64,000 nucleotides of DNA, taken from contig NZ_JACCAS010000002.1 of NCBI RefSeq assembly GCF_013409255.1, positions 372,001 through 436,000 of the forward strand. The letters are read 5' to 3'. Shown piece by piece: positions 17,408 through 27,014 of this stretch. This DNA is from Paraburkholderia bryophila. Its GTDB lineage: Bacteria; Pseudomonadota; Gammaproteobacteria; Burkholderiales; Burkholderiaceae. The notes below the pieces were generated by a model. The model saw only the letters and a list, made by a program, of their open reading frames with translations. It searched no databases and had not been told where the DNA came from. The position numbers and the translations under genes are program-made. Position 1 is the first letter of the stretch, and every line of letters starts with the position of its first letter.

Positions 17408-17977
17408 TCAGAACGTGGGCGGCGAATTGGCCGACACGACCTCGCAGAGATGCTCCGCGCTAGGATTGCGAAAACGGTGCGGCAAACGGCTTTCGAAGTA
17501 ATAGCTGTCGCCGGGATCGAGCAGCCACGTGACGCCGTCCACGGTCAGTTCGAGCTGCCCGCGGACCACCACGCCGCCTTCGTGCCCCGCGTGCTCCAGC
17601 ATTTCCGGACCGGTGTCCGACAGCGGCTGATAGACCTCGCGCAGAATGCCCATGTTGCGGTCTTTGATACTCGAGCCCGCCAGATAGAACTCGATCGATT
17701 CATTGCCGAGGTTCGGCATGTCCGCACGGCGCGATACGACCGATCGTTCTACTTCCACCTCGAAGGTGAAGAACTCGGCGAGACTCATGGGTATGCATTC
17801 GAGCAATTTCTTCAGGGAGCCGACCGACGGGCTCACACGGTTCTGCTCGATCAGCGAGATCGTGCCGTTGGTCACCCCCGCCCGTTTCGCGAGTTCACGC
17901 TGGGACAAGCCGTTCTTCTTGCGGATGTACTGCAGACGGGTTGCTACTTCTATGGACATCGCTAGGTTCTCTGACAT
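17408..17977 (-). CDS. puuR: XRE-cupin transcriptional regulator (PuuR-like)
   Basis: 189 residues with an N-terminal XRE HTH (LSQRELAKRAGVTNGTISLI, about residues 21-40) and a C-terminal cupin sensor domain (GHEGGVVVRGQLELTVDG; DSYYFESRLPHRF). It ends SANSPPTF, as E. coli PuuR ends SAHTPTTF, and is nearly the same length (185). PuuR represses polyamine catabolism and is released by putrescine. ATG 17977 is chosen because it gives the PuuR-like length; an in-frame ATG at 17959 is the alternative. It sits between puuC and the divergent puuD operon. Confidence 0.88.
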   Translation of the reverse strand: MSENLAMSIEVATRLQYIRKKNGLSQRELAKRAGVTNGTISLIEQNRVSPSVGSLKKLLECIPMSLAEFFTFEVEVERSVVSRRADMPNLGNESIEFYLAGSSIKDRNMGILREVYQPLSDTGPEMLEHAGHEGGVVVRGQLELTVDGVTWLLDPGDSYYFESRLPHRFRNPSAEHLCEVVSANSPPTF

Positions 17978-18172
17978 GGAAGACGATCGGGCGCGTGGAC
18001 TCGGGCAACATGTGCCCGCGAGTGTTGAATATTCTAGCCACTTTAATCGTTGCGCCGCTGGGGAAAACCCTGAAAGGATTCCGAAATATGACTTGCGCAA
18101 CGAATGTTCCCACCGGCTGGGATTCTAGCGAGCCCCCCGGGAAAGCCCTGATAAATCTTTTATAAAAATGAT

Positions 18173-18200
18173 TTGACGGCATTATTGGCTCGTATATGCT
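18173..18200 (+). promoter_or_regulatory. Sigma-70-type promoter for the puuD-puuA-pot operon
   Basis: TTGACG at 18173-18178, 16-bp spacer, TATGCT at 18195-18200, in a locally AT-rich patch starting about 18150. It points toward puuD and is the best promoter in the gap between puuR and puuD. The proximity to puuR makes this AT-rich patch a likely operator region. Confidence 0.5.
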
Positions 18201-18907
18201 GGTTCACAGGCGATCTTCATAGCAACGTCACGGAACCCGAAAGGGTGTTTTGCGGCGCAGCGAACCCGGTTCGCACCGGTAAGAGAAGATCAACCCAGCG
18301 TCCTGTTTCTTTAAACGCCTCGTGCGGATTTCGAGCAGGCCGTTCAATACTTTCAACGCCGCCAGTCGAGTGTAATCGTGAGAGTCCGAGGCCCTTTGGT
18401 GAGATGGAATCGTAGTCAGGCGAGTTGTCCTCGCGCTGACGGCGCCATCGCCGACGGCAGCAACGGCAGCCTTGCGTTCCGCCGCTTTCTGTCCGTCTTC
18501 ACGATCCTGTCCCGCCGTTCTGTTCGACGTCACAACTCTATCTCCGCGCGTGCCTTCATTGCCGTTCGCACGGACGAAGTCGCGTCGCTGCTGCCGTAGC
18601 GCCTCCCCCCTTTTTCGTCGTTCGATTCATCCGTTTGCGTGAGCGCGCTCTCTTTGGAGCCCTGCGTTCCCGCGTGTGCGGTGCTGTCTGCCGCCCATGC
18701 ATTTCACGCGACTCCGGCTGCTAGTGCACCGCAACGGACTGAATCGAACGACTCGCCCTAAAACCACGCGCGGCGCGTTTTCGCAAACGCCCACCGCCTG
18801 CACCACCCCGGTGGCTTGACGCTCTGCGTCCGGCTGCGGAATCGTGCCGCGCTGTGTTTAACGTTGTTCGTGCCGCGTCCCGCGGGGAACACACACGTCT
18901 ATCTGCT
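18201..18907 (+). other. ~700-bp leader without a gene
   Basis: No ORF here has both a ribosome-binding site and protein-like composition. If transcription starts at the promoter ending at 18200, this would be a roughly 700-base untranslated leader before puuD. Short hairpins occur, for example AACCC-GAAA-GGGT near 18236, but I do not recognise a known riboswitch. Confidence 0.4.
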
Positions 18908-19702
18908 ATGCGAAACAAACCCCTGGTCGGCATTAGCGCCGACAGAACGATGATGGGAGTCCACCCATCGCATGTGGTCGGCGAAAAGTACGTCGCCGCG
19001 ATCGTGGACGGCTCGCAGGCGCTGGCCATGCTGCTGCCGGCGCTCGGCGAACGTCAGTCCGCCGCCGAGGTACTGGCGACGGTCGACGGCCTGTTCTTTA
19101 CCGGCAGCTATTCGAATGTCGAGCCGCACCGCTACGGCGGCGAGCCCAGCGCGCCGGGCACGCTGCACGACGCCGCACGCGATGCGACGACGCTGCCGCT
19201 GCTGCGCGCGGCGATCGCCGCCGGTGTGCCGGTACTCGCCGTATGCCGGGGCTTCCAGGAAATGAACGTGGTGTTCGGCGGGACGTTGCATCAAAGCGTT
19301 CACGCGGTGGCCGGCTTGAACGACCATCGCGAGAACAAGGAAGACGACCTCGACGTGCAATACGCACCGTCGCATTCGATCACGCTGACGCAGGGCGGCT
19401 TGTTGCAGCGCCTCGCGGGCGGCACGAATGAAGCGCGTGTGAATTCATTGCACGGTCAGGGCGTCGAGCGGTTAGGCGCCGGCCTCACGGCCGAAGCCAT
19501 CGCGCCGGACGGCTTGATCGAAGCGGTCAGCGTGAGCGGAGCGCGTGCTTTTGCGCTGGGTGTGCAGTGGCACCCGGAATGGAAGCATGCCAACGACACG
19601 TTATCCACCGCGATCTTTCGCGCCTTCGGCGACGCCTGCCGCGATCGAATGCGCACCAAGGCCGGCTATGGCGCGGCATCCGCCGCTGCCACGCATGCCT
19701 GA
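18908..19702 (+). CDS. puuD: Gamma-glutamyl-GABA hydrolase
   Basis: 264 residues, class I glutamine-amidotransferase-like hydrolase that releases GABA and glutamate, the last step of the Puu pathway. Nucleophile Cys in AVCRGFQEMN, catalytic His in ALGVQWHPEWK; SPSNV-like loop FTGSYSNVEPHRYGG and NSLHGQGVERL match E. coli PuuD (254 aa). ATG 18908 is chosen; an in-frame GTG at 18854 would add residues with no family match. It is the first gene of the rightward polyamine operon, with 31 bp to puuA. Confidence 0.93.
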   Translation: MRNKPLVGISADRTMMGVHPSHVVGEKYVAAIVDGSQALAMLLPALGERQSAAEVLATVDGLFFTGSYSNVEPHRYGGEPSAPGTLHDAARDATTLPLLRAAIAAGVPVLAVCRGFQEMNVVFGGTLHQSVHAVAGLNDHRENKEDDLDVQYAPSHSITLTQGGLLQRLAGGTNEARVNSLHGQGVERLGAGLTAEAIAPDGLIEAVSVSGARAFALGVQWHPEWKHANDTLSTAIFRAFGDACRDRMRTKAGYGAASAAATHA

Positions 19703-19733
19703 GCCGGTCGCGCACCAAAACAGAGAGATAAAA

Positions 19734-21068
19734 ATGCATGAAATCGACGATTTTCTGAAGAAGAACCGCGTCACCGAAATCGAAGCGATCATTCCGGATA
19801 TGGCCGGGATCGCACGCGGCAAGATCATTCCGCGCAGCAAGTTCGAATCCGGCGAGTCCATGCGCTTGCCGCAGGCGGTGATGATCCAGACCGTCACAGG
19901 GGACTATCCGGAAGACGGCACGCTCACTGGCGTCACCGATCCGGATATGGTTTGCGTTCCCGACGCCAGCACCATTCGCATGATTCCGTGGGCCATCGAT
20001 CCGACCGCCCAGGTGATTCACGATTGCGTTCACTTCGACGGCACGCCCGTCGAGATCTCGCCGCGCCGTGTACTGCGCCGTGTGCTCGAACTCTACAAGG
20101 CCAAGGGCTGGAAGCCGGTCATCGCGCCCGAACTCGAGTTCTATCTGGTCGACATGAACAAGGACCCGGACCTGCCGCTGCAACCGCCTATCGGCCGTAC
20201 GGGTCGCCCGGAGACAGGACGTCAGGCGTATTCGATCGAAGCAGTCAACGAGTTCGACCCGCTGTTCGAAGACATCTATGCATACTGCGAAGTGCAGGAA
20301 CTGGAAGTCGACACGCTGATTCACGAAGTCGGCGCCGCGCAGATGGAAATCAACTTCATGCACGGCGATCCGCTGAAGCTGGCCGACAGCGTGTTCCTGT
20401 TCAAGCGCACGGTGCGGGAAGCCGCGCTGCGCCACAAGATGTACGCGACCTTCATGGCCAAGCCGATGGAAGGCGAACCCGGTTCGGCGATGCACATGCA
20501 TCAGAGCCTGGTCGACGAAGAAACTGGTCAGAACCTGTTCACCGGTGCGGACGGCAAGCCGACTTCAATGTTCACCGGTTATATCGCCGGTTTGCAGAAG
20601 TACACGCCGGCGCTGATGCCGATTTTCGCGCCGTACATCAACTCGTATCGCCGTCTGTCGCGCTTCATGGCCGCGCCGATCAATGTGGCGTGGGGTTACG
20701 ACAACCGTACGGTGGGTTTCCGGATTCCGCATTCGGGGCCGGCTGCGCGCCGCATCGAAAACCGCATTCCGGGCGTGGACTGCAATCCGTATCTGGCGAT
20801 CGCCGCGACGCTCGCCGCCGGCTATCTCGGCATGACGCAGAACCTCGAAGCCACCGAGCCGCTGCTCAGCGACGGTTACGAATTGCCGTACCAGTTGCCG
20901 CGCAATCTCGAAGAGGGCCTGACGTTGATGGGCGCCTGCGAGCCGATCGCCGAAGTACTCGGCGAGAAGTTCGTGAAGGCCTACCTCGCACTGAAAGAAA
21001 CCGAATATGAAGCGTTCTTCCGCGTGATCAGTTCGTGGGAACGCCGGCATTTGCTGCTGCACGTCTAA
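19734..21068 (+). CDS. puuA: Gamma-glutamylputrescine synthetase (glutamine synthetase family)
   Basis: 444 residues. ATP-dependent ligation of glutamate to putrescine, the entry step of the Puu pathway. Glutamine-synthetase-fold motifs: APELEFYLVD (metal glutamates), HEVGAAQMEINF, GSAMHMHQSL and NRTVGFRIP. The N-terminal domain is shorter than in GlnA. The position between puuD and the aminotransferase and near puuB/puuC supports polyamine rather than ammonia use. The in-frame region upstream of ATG 19734 overlaps puuD and is not part of the gene. The upstream sequence GAGAGATAAAA gives a modest Shine-Dalgarno sequence. Confidence 0.9.
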   Translation: MHEIDDFLKKNRVTEIEAIIPDMAGIARGKIIPRSKFESGESMRLPQAVMIQTVTGDYPEDGTLTGVTDPDMVCVPDASTIRMIPWAIDPTAQVIHDCVHFDGTPVEISPRRVLRRVLELYKAKGWKPVIAPELEFYLVDMNKDPDLPLQPPIGRTGRPETGRQAYSIEAVNEFDPLFEDIYAYCEVQELEVDTLIHEVGAAQMEINFMHGDPLKLADSVFLFKRTVREAALRHKMYATFMAKPMEGEPGSAMHMHQSLVDEETGQNLFTGADGKPTSMFTGYIAGLQKYTPALMPIFAPYINSYRRLSRFMAAPINVAWGYDNRTVGFRIPHSGPAARRIENRIPGVDCNPYLAIAATLAAGYLGMTQNLEATEPLLSDGYELPYQLPRNLEEGLTLMGACEPIAEVLGEKFVKAYLALKETEYEAFFRVISSWERRHLLLHV

Positions 21069-21096
21069 GGCAAACGCAAGAAAAACTGGAGGCAGT

Positions 21097-22533
21097 ATGA
21101 GCTACAGAACAGAAGAAGTCGCGTACGTACAACCGGCCGTGCAAGCCAGCGCGCCGGCCGCGCAGCAACAACGCAGCACCGCCGAATACCGCGCGCTCGA
21201 CGCCGCGCATCACATCCATCCGTTCTCGGATATGGGCGCGCTGAACCGCAGCGGCAGCCGCGTGATCGTCAAGGCCGAAGGCGTGTATCTGTGGGATTCG
21301 GACGGCAATAAGGTGATCGACGGGATGGCGGGCCTGTGGTGCGTGAACGTGGGGTATGGCCGCAAGGAACTGGCCGACGCCGCGTATAAGCAGATGCAGG
21401 AACTGCCGTTCTACAACACCTTCTTCAAGACCACGCATCCGCCGGTGATCGAACTGTCGGCGTTGCTCGCCGAACTCGCGCCGGCGCCGTTCAACCACTT
21501 CTTCTACTGCAACAGCGGTTCGGAAGGCAACGACACGGTGCTGCGCATCGTCCACCACTACTGGGCGGCGCAAGGCAAGCAGTCGAAGAAGGTCGTGATC
21601 TCGCGCAAGAACGGCTATCACGGTTCGACCATCGCGGGCGGCACGCTCGGCGGCATGGGTTACATGCACGAGCAGATGCCCTCGAAGGTCGAGAACATCG
21701 TGCATATCGATCAGCCGTATTTCTTCGGCGAAGCGCAAGGCAATCTGACGCCGGAAGAATTCGCTCTGGCCCGCGCGCAACAACTGGAAGCGAAGATTCT
21801 CGAAATCGGCGCGGACAATGTGGCCGCGTTTATCGGTGAGCCTTTCCAGGGCGCGGGCGGCGTGATTTTCCCGGCCTCCACGTACTGGCCGGAAATTCAG
21901 CGCATCTGCCGCAAATACGACATTCTGCTCGTGGCCGATGAAGTGATCGGCGGGTTTGGCCGCACCGGCGAATGGTTCGCGCATCAGCACTTCGGTTTCG
22001 AGCCGGATCTGATCACGCTGGCAAAGGGTTTGACGAGCGGCTACGTGCCGATGGGCGCGGTCGGTCTGCATGACCGCGTCGCCAAGGTCATTATCGAAGG
22101 CGGCGACTTCAACCACGGCCTCACCTATTCGGGCCATCCGGTTGCGGCCGCGGTCGCGGTCGCCAACCTCAAGCTGCTGCGCGACGAGAAGATCGTCGAG
22201 CGCGTCAAAACCGACACGGGTCCGTACTTCCAGAAGAAGCTGCGCGACACCTTCGCCAATCATCCGATCATCGGTGAAATCTCCGGCGCGGGTCTGGTGG
22301 CCGGTCTGCAGCTCGCGCAAGACCCGCAGGCGCGCAAGCGCTTCGCGAACGGCGGCGACGTCGGCACGATCTGCCGCGACTTCTGTTTCAACGGCAACCT
22401 GATCATGCGCGCCACCGGCGACCGCATGCTCCTGTCGCCGCCGCTGGTGATCAATAAGCTGGAAATCGACGAGATCGTCACGAAGGCCAAAAAAGCCATC
22501 GATGCGACCGCACAACAACTCGGTATTTCGTAA
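21097..22533 (+). CDS. spuC: Putrescine-pyruvate-type aminotransferase (SpuC-like)
   Basis: 478 residues, class III PLP-dependent omega-aminotransferase. The PLP lysine lies in LITLAKGLTSGYVPMGAV, with DEVIGGFGRTG before it and NSGSEGNDT for phosphate binding. The N-terminal GMAGLWCVNVGYGR segment is typical of the SpuC/putrescine:pyruvate group. It would convert putrescine to 4-aminobutanal without gamma-glutamylation, giving a route parallel to PuuA-PuuB. GGAGG precedes the ATG. Other diamines or beta-alanine could also be substrates. Confidence 0.88.
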   Translation: MSYRTEEVAYVQPAVQASAPAAQQQRSTAEYRALDAAHHIHPFSDMGALNRSGSRVIVKAEGVYLWDSDGNKVIDGMAGLWCVNVGYGRKELADAAYKQMQELPFYNTFFKTTHPPVIELSALLAELAPAPFNHFFYCNSGSEGNDTVLRIVHHYWAAQGKQSKKVVISRKNGYHGSTIAGGTLGGMGYMHEQMPSKVENIVHIDQPYFFGEAQGNLTPEEFALARAQQLEAKILEIGADNVAAFIGEPFQGAGGVIFPASTYWPEIQRICRKYDILLVADEVIGGFGRTGEWFAHQHFGFEPDLITLAKGLTSGYVPMGAVGLHDRVAKVIIEGGDFNHGLTYSGHPVAAAVAVANLKLLRDEKIVERVKTDTGPYFQKKLRDTFANHPIIGEISGAGLVAGLQLAQDPQARKRFANGGDVGTICRDFCFNGNLIMRATGDRMLLSPPLVINKLEIDEIVTKAKKAIDATAQQLGIS

Positions 22534-22604
22534 CGGCAGTCCGTTCCGGCATGAGCACCCACATCTCACGCTCATGCCGGTTCTTCACATCAAGGGAAAA
22601 AACC

Positions 22605-23726
22605 ATGAGCGTTAGTCATCTTCGTCATGCGGTCGCGGGGGCCGCGCTGCTCGCCTTCGCGGGTTTTACGGCGCTGTCGGTTACGCCGGCCCTTGCGGCC
22701 GACACGGAACTGAACGTGTATAACTGGTCGGATTACATCGCGAAGGACACGATTCCGAACTTCGAGAAGCAGGACGGCATCAAGGTCAAGTACGACAACT
22801 ACGATAGCGACGACACGCTGCAGGCCAAGCTGCTCGCAGGCAGTTCCGGCTACGACATCGTGGTGCCCACGTCGAACTACATGGCCAAGCAGATTCAGGC
22901 GGGTGTGTATCAGAAGCTCGACAAATCGAAACTGCCGAACCTCGCGAATCTCGACCCCGTGCTGATGAAGATGATTGCCGACGCCGACCCAGGTAACCAG
23001 TACGGTGTGCCCTGGGCCTACGGCACCGACGGTATCGGCTACAACGTGCAAGCCGTGCAGAAGGCGCTTGGCGCCAATGCACCGGTGGATAGCTGGGCCC
23101 TCGTGTTCGATCCGGCCAACCTCTCGAAGCTGAAAGGCTGCGGCGTATCGTTCCTCGACCAGGCTGTCGACGTATTCGCCGCGACGCTGCAATACATGCA
23201 TAAGGACCCGAACAGCACGAACCCCGCCGACTATCAGGCTGCATTCGAAGTGCTGAAGAAAGTCCGCCCTTACATTACCCAATTCAACTCGTCGGGCTAC
23301 ATCAACGATCTCGCCAATAACGACGTGTGCGTCGCAGTGGGCTGGTCCGGCGACGTCGGCATCGCGAGCCGCCGCACCGAGGAAGCGAAACGTTCGTACC
23401 AGATCAAGTTCTCGAACGTGAAGGAAGGCGGCTTGCTGTGGTTCGACGTGATGGTGATCCCGAAAGATGCGCCGCACGCCGAAGCCGCCCTCAAGTGGAT
23501 CAACTACATTGAAGATCCGAAGGTCAACGCAGCGATCACCAACGAAGTGTTCTACCCGACCGCGAACAAGGCCGCGCGCCAGTTCGTGACGCCGACCGTC
23601 GTTCAGGACAAGACCGTTTATCCGGGCGACGACGTACTCAGCAAAATGACGCTGATGAAACCTATGCCGACCGATATTCTGCGCCTTGAAAACCGTCTTT
23701 GGGCGCAGCTTAAAACCGGTCATTGA
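22605..23726 (+). CDS. potF: Putrescine-binding periplasmic protein
   Basis: 373 residues with a signal peptide ending about ALAADTEL. Type-2 periplasmic binding protein of the PotD/PotF group: NVYNWSDYI near the mature N-terminus and VAVGWSGDVGIA later carry the Trp/Asp residues that cradle the diamine in PotF, and WFDVMVIPKDA holds a further Asp. Length matches PotF (370). The frame opens earlier at 22551, but ATG 22605 begins the signal peptide. It delivers polyamine to the PotGHI permease encoded next. Confidence 0.93.
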   Translation: MSVSHLRHAVAGAALLAFAGFTALSVTPALAADTELNVYNWSDYIAKDTIPNFEKQDGIKVKYDNYDSDDTLQAKLLAGSSGYDIVVPTSNYMAKQIQAGVYQKLDKSKLPNLANLDPVLMKMIADADPGNQYGVPWAYGTDGIGYNVQAVQKALGANAPVDSWALVFDPANLSKLKGCGVSFLDQAVDVFAATLQYMHKDPNSTNPADYQAAFEVLKKVRPYITQFNSSGYINDLANNDVCVAVGWSGDVGIASRRTEEAKRSYQIKFSNVKEGGLLWFDVMVIPKDAPHAEAALKWINYIEDPKVNAAITNEVFYPTANKAARQFVTPTVVQDKTVYPGDDVLSKMTLMKPMPTDILRLENRLWAQLKTGH

Positions 23727-23755
23727 TTAAACCAGCAATATGAAACCTTGATCCC

Positions 23756-23785
23756 GCGCTCAGGGATCGCTCGAACCCTGAGCGC
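23756..23785 (+). repeat. Intercistronic stem-loop between potF and potG
   Basis: Perfect 10-bp inverted repeat GCGCTCAGGG/CCCTGAGCGC with a 10-base loop, 29 bp after the potF stop. Such structures after binding-protein genes commonly protect the upstream mRNA or attenuate downstream expression, keeping binding protein in excess over permease. Confidence 0.7.
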
Positions 23786-23870
23786 ATGAATGGCAGTAAC
23801 GGCAGTCAGCCTGCGCGCTATAGCGTCCCAGCCGCGCGCAGTCCCATGTATTCCGATCGCAGCGTACGTT

Positions 23871-23893
23871 GCGAGACGCCTCCCGCGTCTCGC
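23871..23893 (+). repeat. Second intercistronic stem-loop before potG
   Basis: Perfect 9-bp stem GCGAGACGC/GCGTCTCGC with loop CTCCC, 43 bp before the potG start and close to its ribosome-binding site. It could further tune potG translation. Confidence 0.65.
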
Positions 23894-23936
23894 AGGGAGA
23901 CACTTGCGCTCGCGGTCCGCAAGGAATGGTTACATC

Positions 23937-25100
23937 ATGAACTCGACGACTTCAAAAAGCGCAGCCGGCGCCACCCAGATGGCCCGCCCCGCAGTAGCGA
24001 CAAAATCGAAACCGGAGGAGTTCGTCCGCATCGAAAACGTCGTTAAAAAATTCGGCGACAGCGTCGCTGTCGACAATGTCAATCTGAGCATCGCCAAGAA
24101 CGAACTGTTCGCGCTGCTCGGCAGCTCAGGCTGCGGCAAGTCCACTCTCCTGCGCATGCTCGCGGGGCTCGAGACGGTCACGTCCGGGCGCATTTTCGTC
24201 GACGGCGAAGATCTCGCCGCGATGCCGCCATACAAGCGGCCGGTCAACATGATGTTCCAGTCGTATGCGCTGTTCCCGCACATGAGCGTGGAGGCGAACA
24301 TCGCCTTCGGCCTGAAGCAGGAAGGCACGCCGAAGAACGAGATCAAGGAACGCGTCGCCGACGCGCTGCATCTCGTGCAGATGAGCAAGTACGCCCAGCG
24401 CAAGCCGCACCAGTTGTCAGGCGGCCAGCAGCAGCGTGTGGCGCTCGCCCGTTCGCTGGTCAAGCGCCCCAAGCTGCTGCTGCTCGACGAGCCGATGTCG
24501 GCGCTCGATAAGAAGATCCGCCAGAAGACCCAGCTCGAACTGGTGAACATCATCGAAAAGGTCGACGTGACCTGCGTGATGGTCACGCACGATCAGGAAG
24601 AAGCAATGACCATGGCCGGCCGGCTCGCGGTCATGAGCGAAGGCCGCATCGTGCAGATCGGTTCGCCGAGCCAGGTGTATGAGTTTCCGAATAGCCGCTT
24701 TTCCGCCGAGTTCATCGGCTCGACCAATCTGTTCGAAGGCACGGTCGTCGCGGATGAACCGGATCACATCTTCGTGGAAAGCGAAGAGCTCGAATCGCGC
24801 ATTTACGTGAGCCACGGCATTACCGGCCCGCTCGGCATGCCGGTGGGCATCTCGGTGCGCCCGGAACGCGTGAAGGTGTCGCTCGACAAACCGTCGACGC
24901 CGCACAACTGGGCGCGCGGCGTGGTCTCGGATGTGGCCTACATGGGCAGCTATTCGCTGTATCACGTGCGCCTGCCGAGCGGCAAGACCGTAGTGTCGAA
25001 TCTCTCCAGCTCGCACCTGATGAGCGAAGGTGCGCCGTCCTATAACGACGACGTGTTCGTCTACTGGTCGCCGGCTAGCGGCGTGGTGCTGACGCAATGA
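23937..25100 (+). CDS. potG: Polyamine ABC transporter ATP-binding protein
   Basis: 387 residues. Walker A GSSGCGKST, Q-loop MFQSYALFPH, signature LSGGQQQR, Walker B LLLLDEP, H-loop VTHD; a C-terminal TOBE-type domain follows (GISVRPERVKVS). PotG rather than PotA is inferred from the neighbouring potF/H/I order. The in-frame extension to 23790 runs through the stem-loop region and is rejected; AAGGA lies upstream of ATG 23937. Its stop overlaps the potH start (ATGA). Confidence 0.93.
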   Translation: MNSTTSKSAAGATQMARPAVATKSKPEEFVRIENVVKKFGDSVAVDNVNLSIAKNELFALLGSSGCGKSTLLRMLAGLETVTSGRIFVDGEDLAAMPPYKRPVNMMFQSYALFPHMSVEANIAFGLKQEGTPKNEIKERVADALHLVQMSKYAQRKPHQLSGGQQQRVALARSLVKRPKLLLLDEPMSALDKKIRQKTQLELVNIIEKVDVTCVMVTHDQEEAMTMAGRLAVMSEGRIVQIGSPSQVYEFPNSRFSAEFIGSTNLFEGTVVADEPDHIFVESEELESRIYVSHGITGPLGMPVGISVRPERVKVSLDKPSTPHNWARGVVSDVAYMGSYSLYHVRLPSGKTVVSNLSSSHLMSEGAPSYNDDVFVYWSPASGVVLTQ

Positions 25101-26068
25101 GCCATCCCACCTCCTCCCCCTCGGCGCTCGGCGCGCCGCCCGCCAGCCGGTTGTTCGGCGCGCTGAAAAAACGCCTCGCGATGTTCGTGCCGTCGGGCCG
25201 CACAACGGTGATCGGCGTGCCGTTCCTGTGGCTCACGCTGTTCTTCGCGTTGCCGTTCGTGCTGGTGCTGAAGATCAGTTTCGCCGATCTGCGTCTGGGC
25301 ATTCCGCCCTACACGGATCTGATGACGATCAAAGACGGCATCGTGCACTTCGCGATCCAGTTGGGGCACTACGCGTTCCTGCTGCAGGACGATCTGTATG
25401 TCGCGACCTATATCAGCTCGTTGAAGATGGCTGGTGTCTCGACCTTCTTCTGCCTGCTGATCGGCTACCCGATCGCGTATTACATCGCCCGCTCGGAACC
25501 GGCCAAACGCAACCTGCTAATGATGGGCGTGATGCTGCCGTTCTGGACGTCGTTCCTGATTCGCGTTTATGCATGGATCGGCATCCTGAAGGACGACGGT
25601 CTGCTCAATCACACGCTGATGGCGATCGGCATGATTCATTCGCCGTTGCGCCTCTACCACACGGATATTGGCGTCTATATCGGCATGGTCTATTCCTACC
25701 TGCCCTTCATGGTGATGCCGTTGTACGCGCATCTGGTGAAGATGGATCTGACGCTGCTCGAAGCGGCCTACGACCTGGGCTGCAAACCGTGGACCGCCTT
25801 CACGCGTATCACGTTGCCGCTGTCGAAGAACGGCATTATCGCCGGCAGTCTGCTGGTGTTCATTCCGGCGGTCGGCGAGTACGTGATTCCCGAACTGCTC
25901 GGCGGCGCCGACACGCTGATGATCGGCCGTGTGATGTGGGATGAATTCTTCAACGATATGGACTGGCCGATGGCTTCCGCCGTCACCGTCGCGATGGTGT
26001 TGCTGCTGCTCGTGCCGATGGCCGTGTTCCAGTACTACCAGGTCAAGGAACTGGAGGACGCGAAATGA
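25097..26068 (+). CDS. potH: Polyamine ABC transporter permease 1
   Basis: 323 residues with about six membrane helices and the EAA loop LLEAAYDLGCKPWTAFTRI that contacts the ATPase. The first hydrophobic segment starts about residue 38 (VIGVPFLWLTLFFALPFV). It is coupled to potG and potI by ATGA overlaps at both ends, giving stoichiometric synthesis of the inner-membrane complex. Confidence 0.93.
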   Translation: MSHPTSSPSALGAPPASRLFGALKKRLAMFVPSGRTTVIGVPFLWLTLFFALPFVLVLKISFADLRLGIPPYTDLMTIKDGIVHFAIQLGHYAFLLQDDLYVATYISSLKMAGVSTFFCLLIGYPIAYYIARSEPAKRNLLMMGVMLPFWTSFLIRVYAWIGILKDDGLLNHTLMAIGMIHSPLRLYHTDIGVYIGMVYSYLPFMVMPLYAHLVKMDLTLLEAAYDLGCKPWTAFTRITLPLSKNGIIAGSLLVFIPAVGEYVIPELLGGADTLMIGRVMWDEFFNDMDWPMASAVTVAMVLLLLVPMAVFQYYQVKELEDAK

Positions 26069-26976
26069 TCAAGCCTAATAGAACGCTTTCCAATAGCGTG
26101 CTGACCTTCGGGTTTCTGTTTCTGTATATCCCGATCTTCAGCCTGATTGTCTATTCGTTCAACGAGTCGAAGCTCGTCACCGTCTGGTCCGGCTTCTCGC
26201 TCAAATGGTACGGCGCGCTGCTGCAGGACGACGAGTTGCTGAACGCCGCGTGGCTCTCGATGAAGATCGGTCTGATGACCGCATTTGCCTCTGTCGTGAT
26301 CGGCACGTGGGCCGGCTTCGTGCTGGCGCGCTTCGGACGGTTTCGCGGCTTCACGCTGTTCGCCGGCATGATCAACGCACCGCTCGTGATTCCTGAAGTG
26401 ATTCAGGGTATCTCGCTGCTGCTGCTGTTCGTCGCGCTCGAACAGATGCTCGGCTGGCCGAAGGGCCGCGGCCTCTTCACGATCTGGATCGGTCACGTGA
26501 TGCTGTGCGTCTCTTACGTGGCGATCATCGTGCAGTCGCGTATCAAGGAGATGAACAAGTCGCTCGAAGAAGCCGCGCTCGATCTCGGCGCCACGCCGTT
26601 CAAGGTGTTCTTCCTGATCACGCTGCCGCTGATCTCGCAAGCCCTGATGTCCGGCTGGCTGCTGTCGTTCACGCTCTCGTTCGACGACCTCGTGCTGTCC
26701 GCGTTCCTCTCCGGTCCCGGTTCGACCACGCTGCCGCTGGTCGTGTTCTCGCGGGTGCGTCTCGGCCTGAATCCGGAAATGAATGCGCTCGCCACGATCT
26801 TCATCACCACGGTGACGATCGGCGTGATCGCCGTGAACCGCTGGATGCAGGTCCGCGAGCGTAAGCGCAACCGCGACATGCAGCAGGCGTTTGCTCTCGC
26901 CGAAGCCGCCGACCCTTTACCGTCCGCACCACAACAAGCCGCCGTACGTAAACCGCTCGATACGGCACGCGCATAA
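26065..26976 (+). CDS. potI: Polyamine ABC transporter permease 2
   Basis: 303 residues, six predicted helices, EAA loop SLEEAALDLGATPFKVFFLI. N-terminal helix LTFGFLFLYIPIFSLIVYSF followed by FNESK is typical of PotC/PotI. The C-terminal 40 residues are hydrophilic and Ala/Pro-rich, somewhat longer than in E. coli. It forms the heterodimeric channel with PotH. Confidence 0.93.
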   Translation: MIKPNRTLSNSVLTFGFLFLYIPIFSLIVYSFNESKLVTVWSGFSLKWYGALLQDDELLNAAWLSMKIGLMTAFASVVIGTWAGFVLARFGRFRGFTLFAGMINAPLVIPEVIQGISLLLLFVALEQMLGWPKGRGLFTIWIGHVMLCVSYVAIIVQSRIKEMNKSLEEAALDLGATPFKVFFLITLPLISQALMSGWLLSFTLSFDDLVLSAFLSGPGSTTLPLVVFSRVRLGLNPEMNALATIFITTVTIGVIAVNRWMQVRERKRNRDMQQAFALAEAADPLPSAPQQAAVRKPLDTARA

Positions 26977-27014
26977 GAAGTCCTTTTGCAATACGACCAA
27001 TAAGGAGAATTTGC

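Noticed and set aside
18228..18533. Leftward 101-codon ORF in the puuR-puuD gap
   Set aside because: No ribosome-binding site, biased composition, no protein-like segments; treated as non-coding leader DNA.
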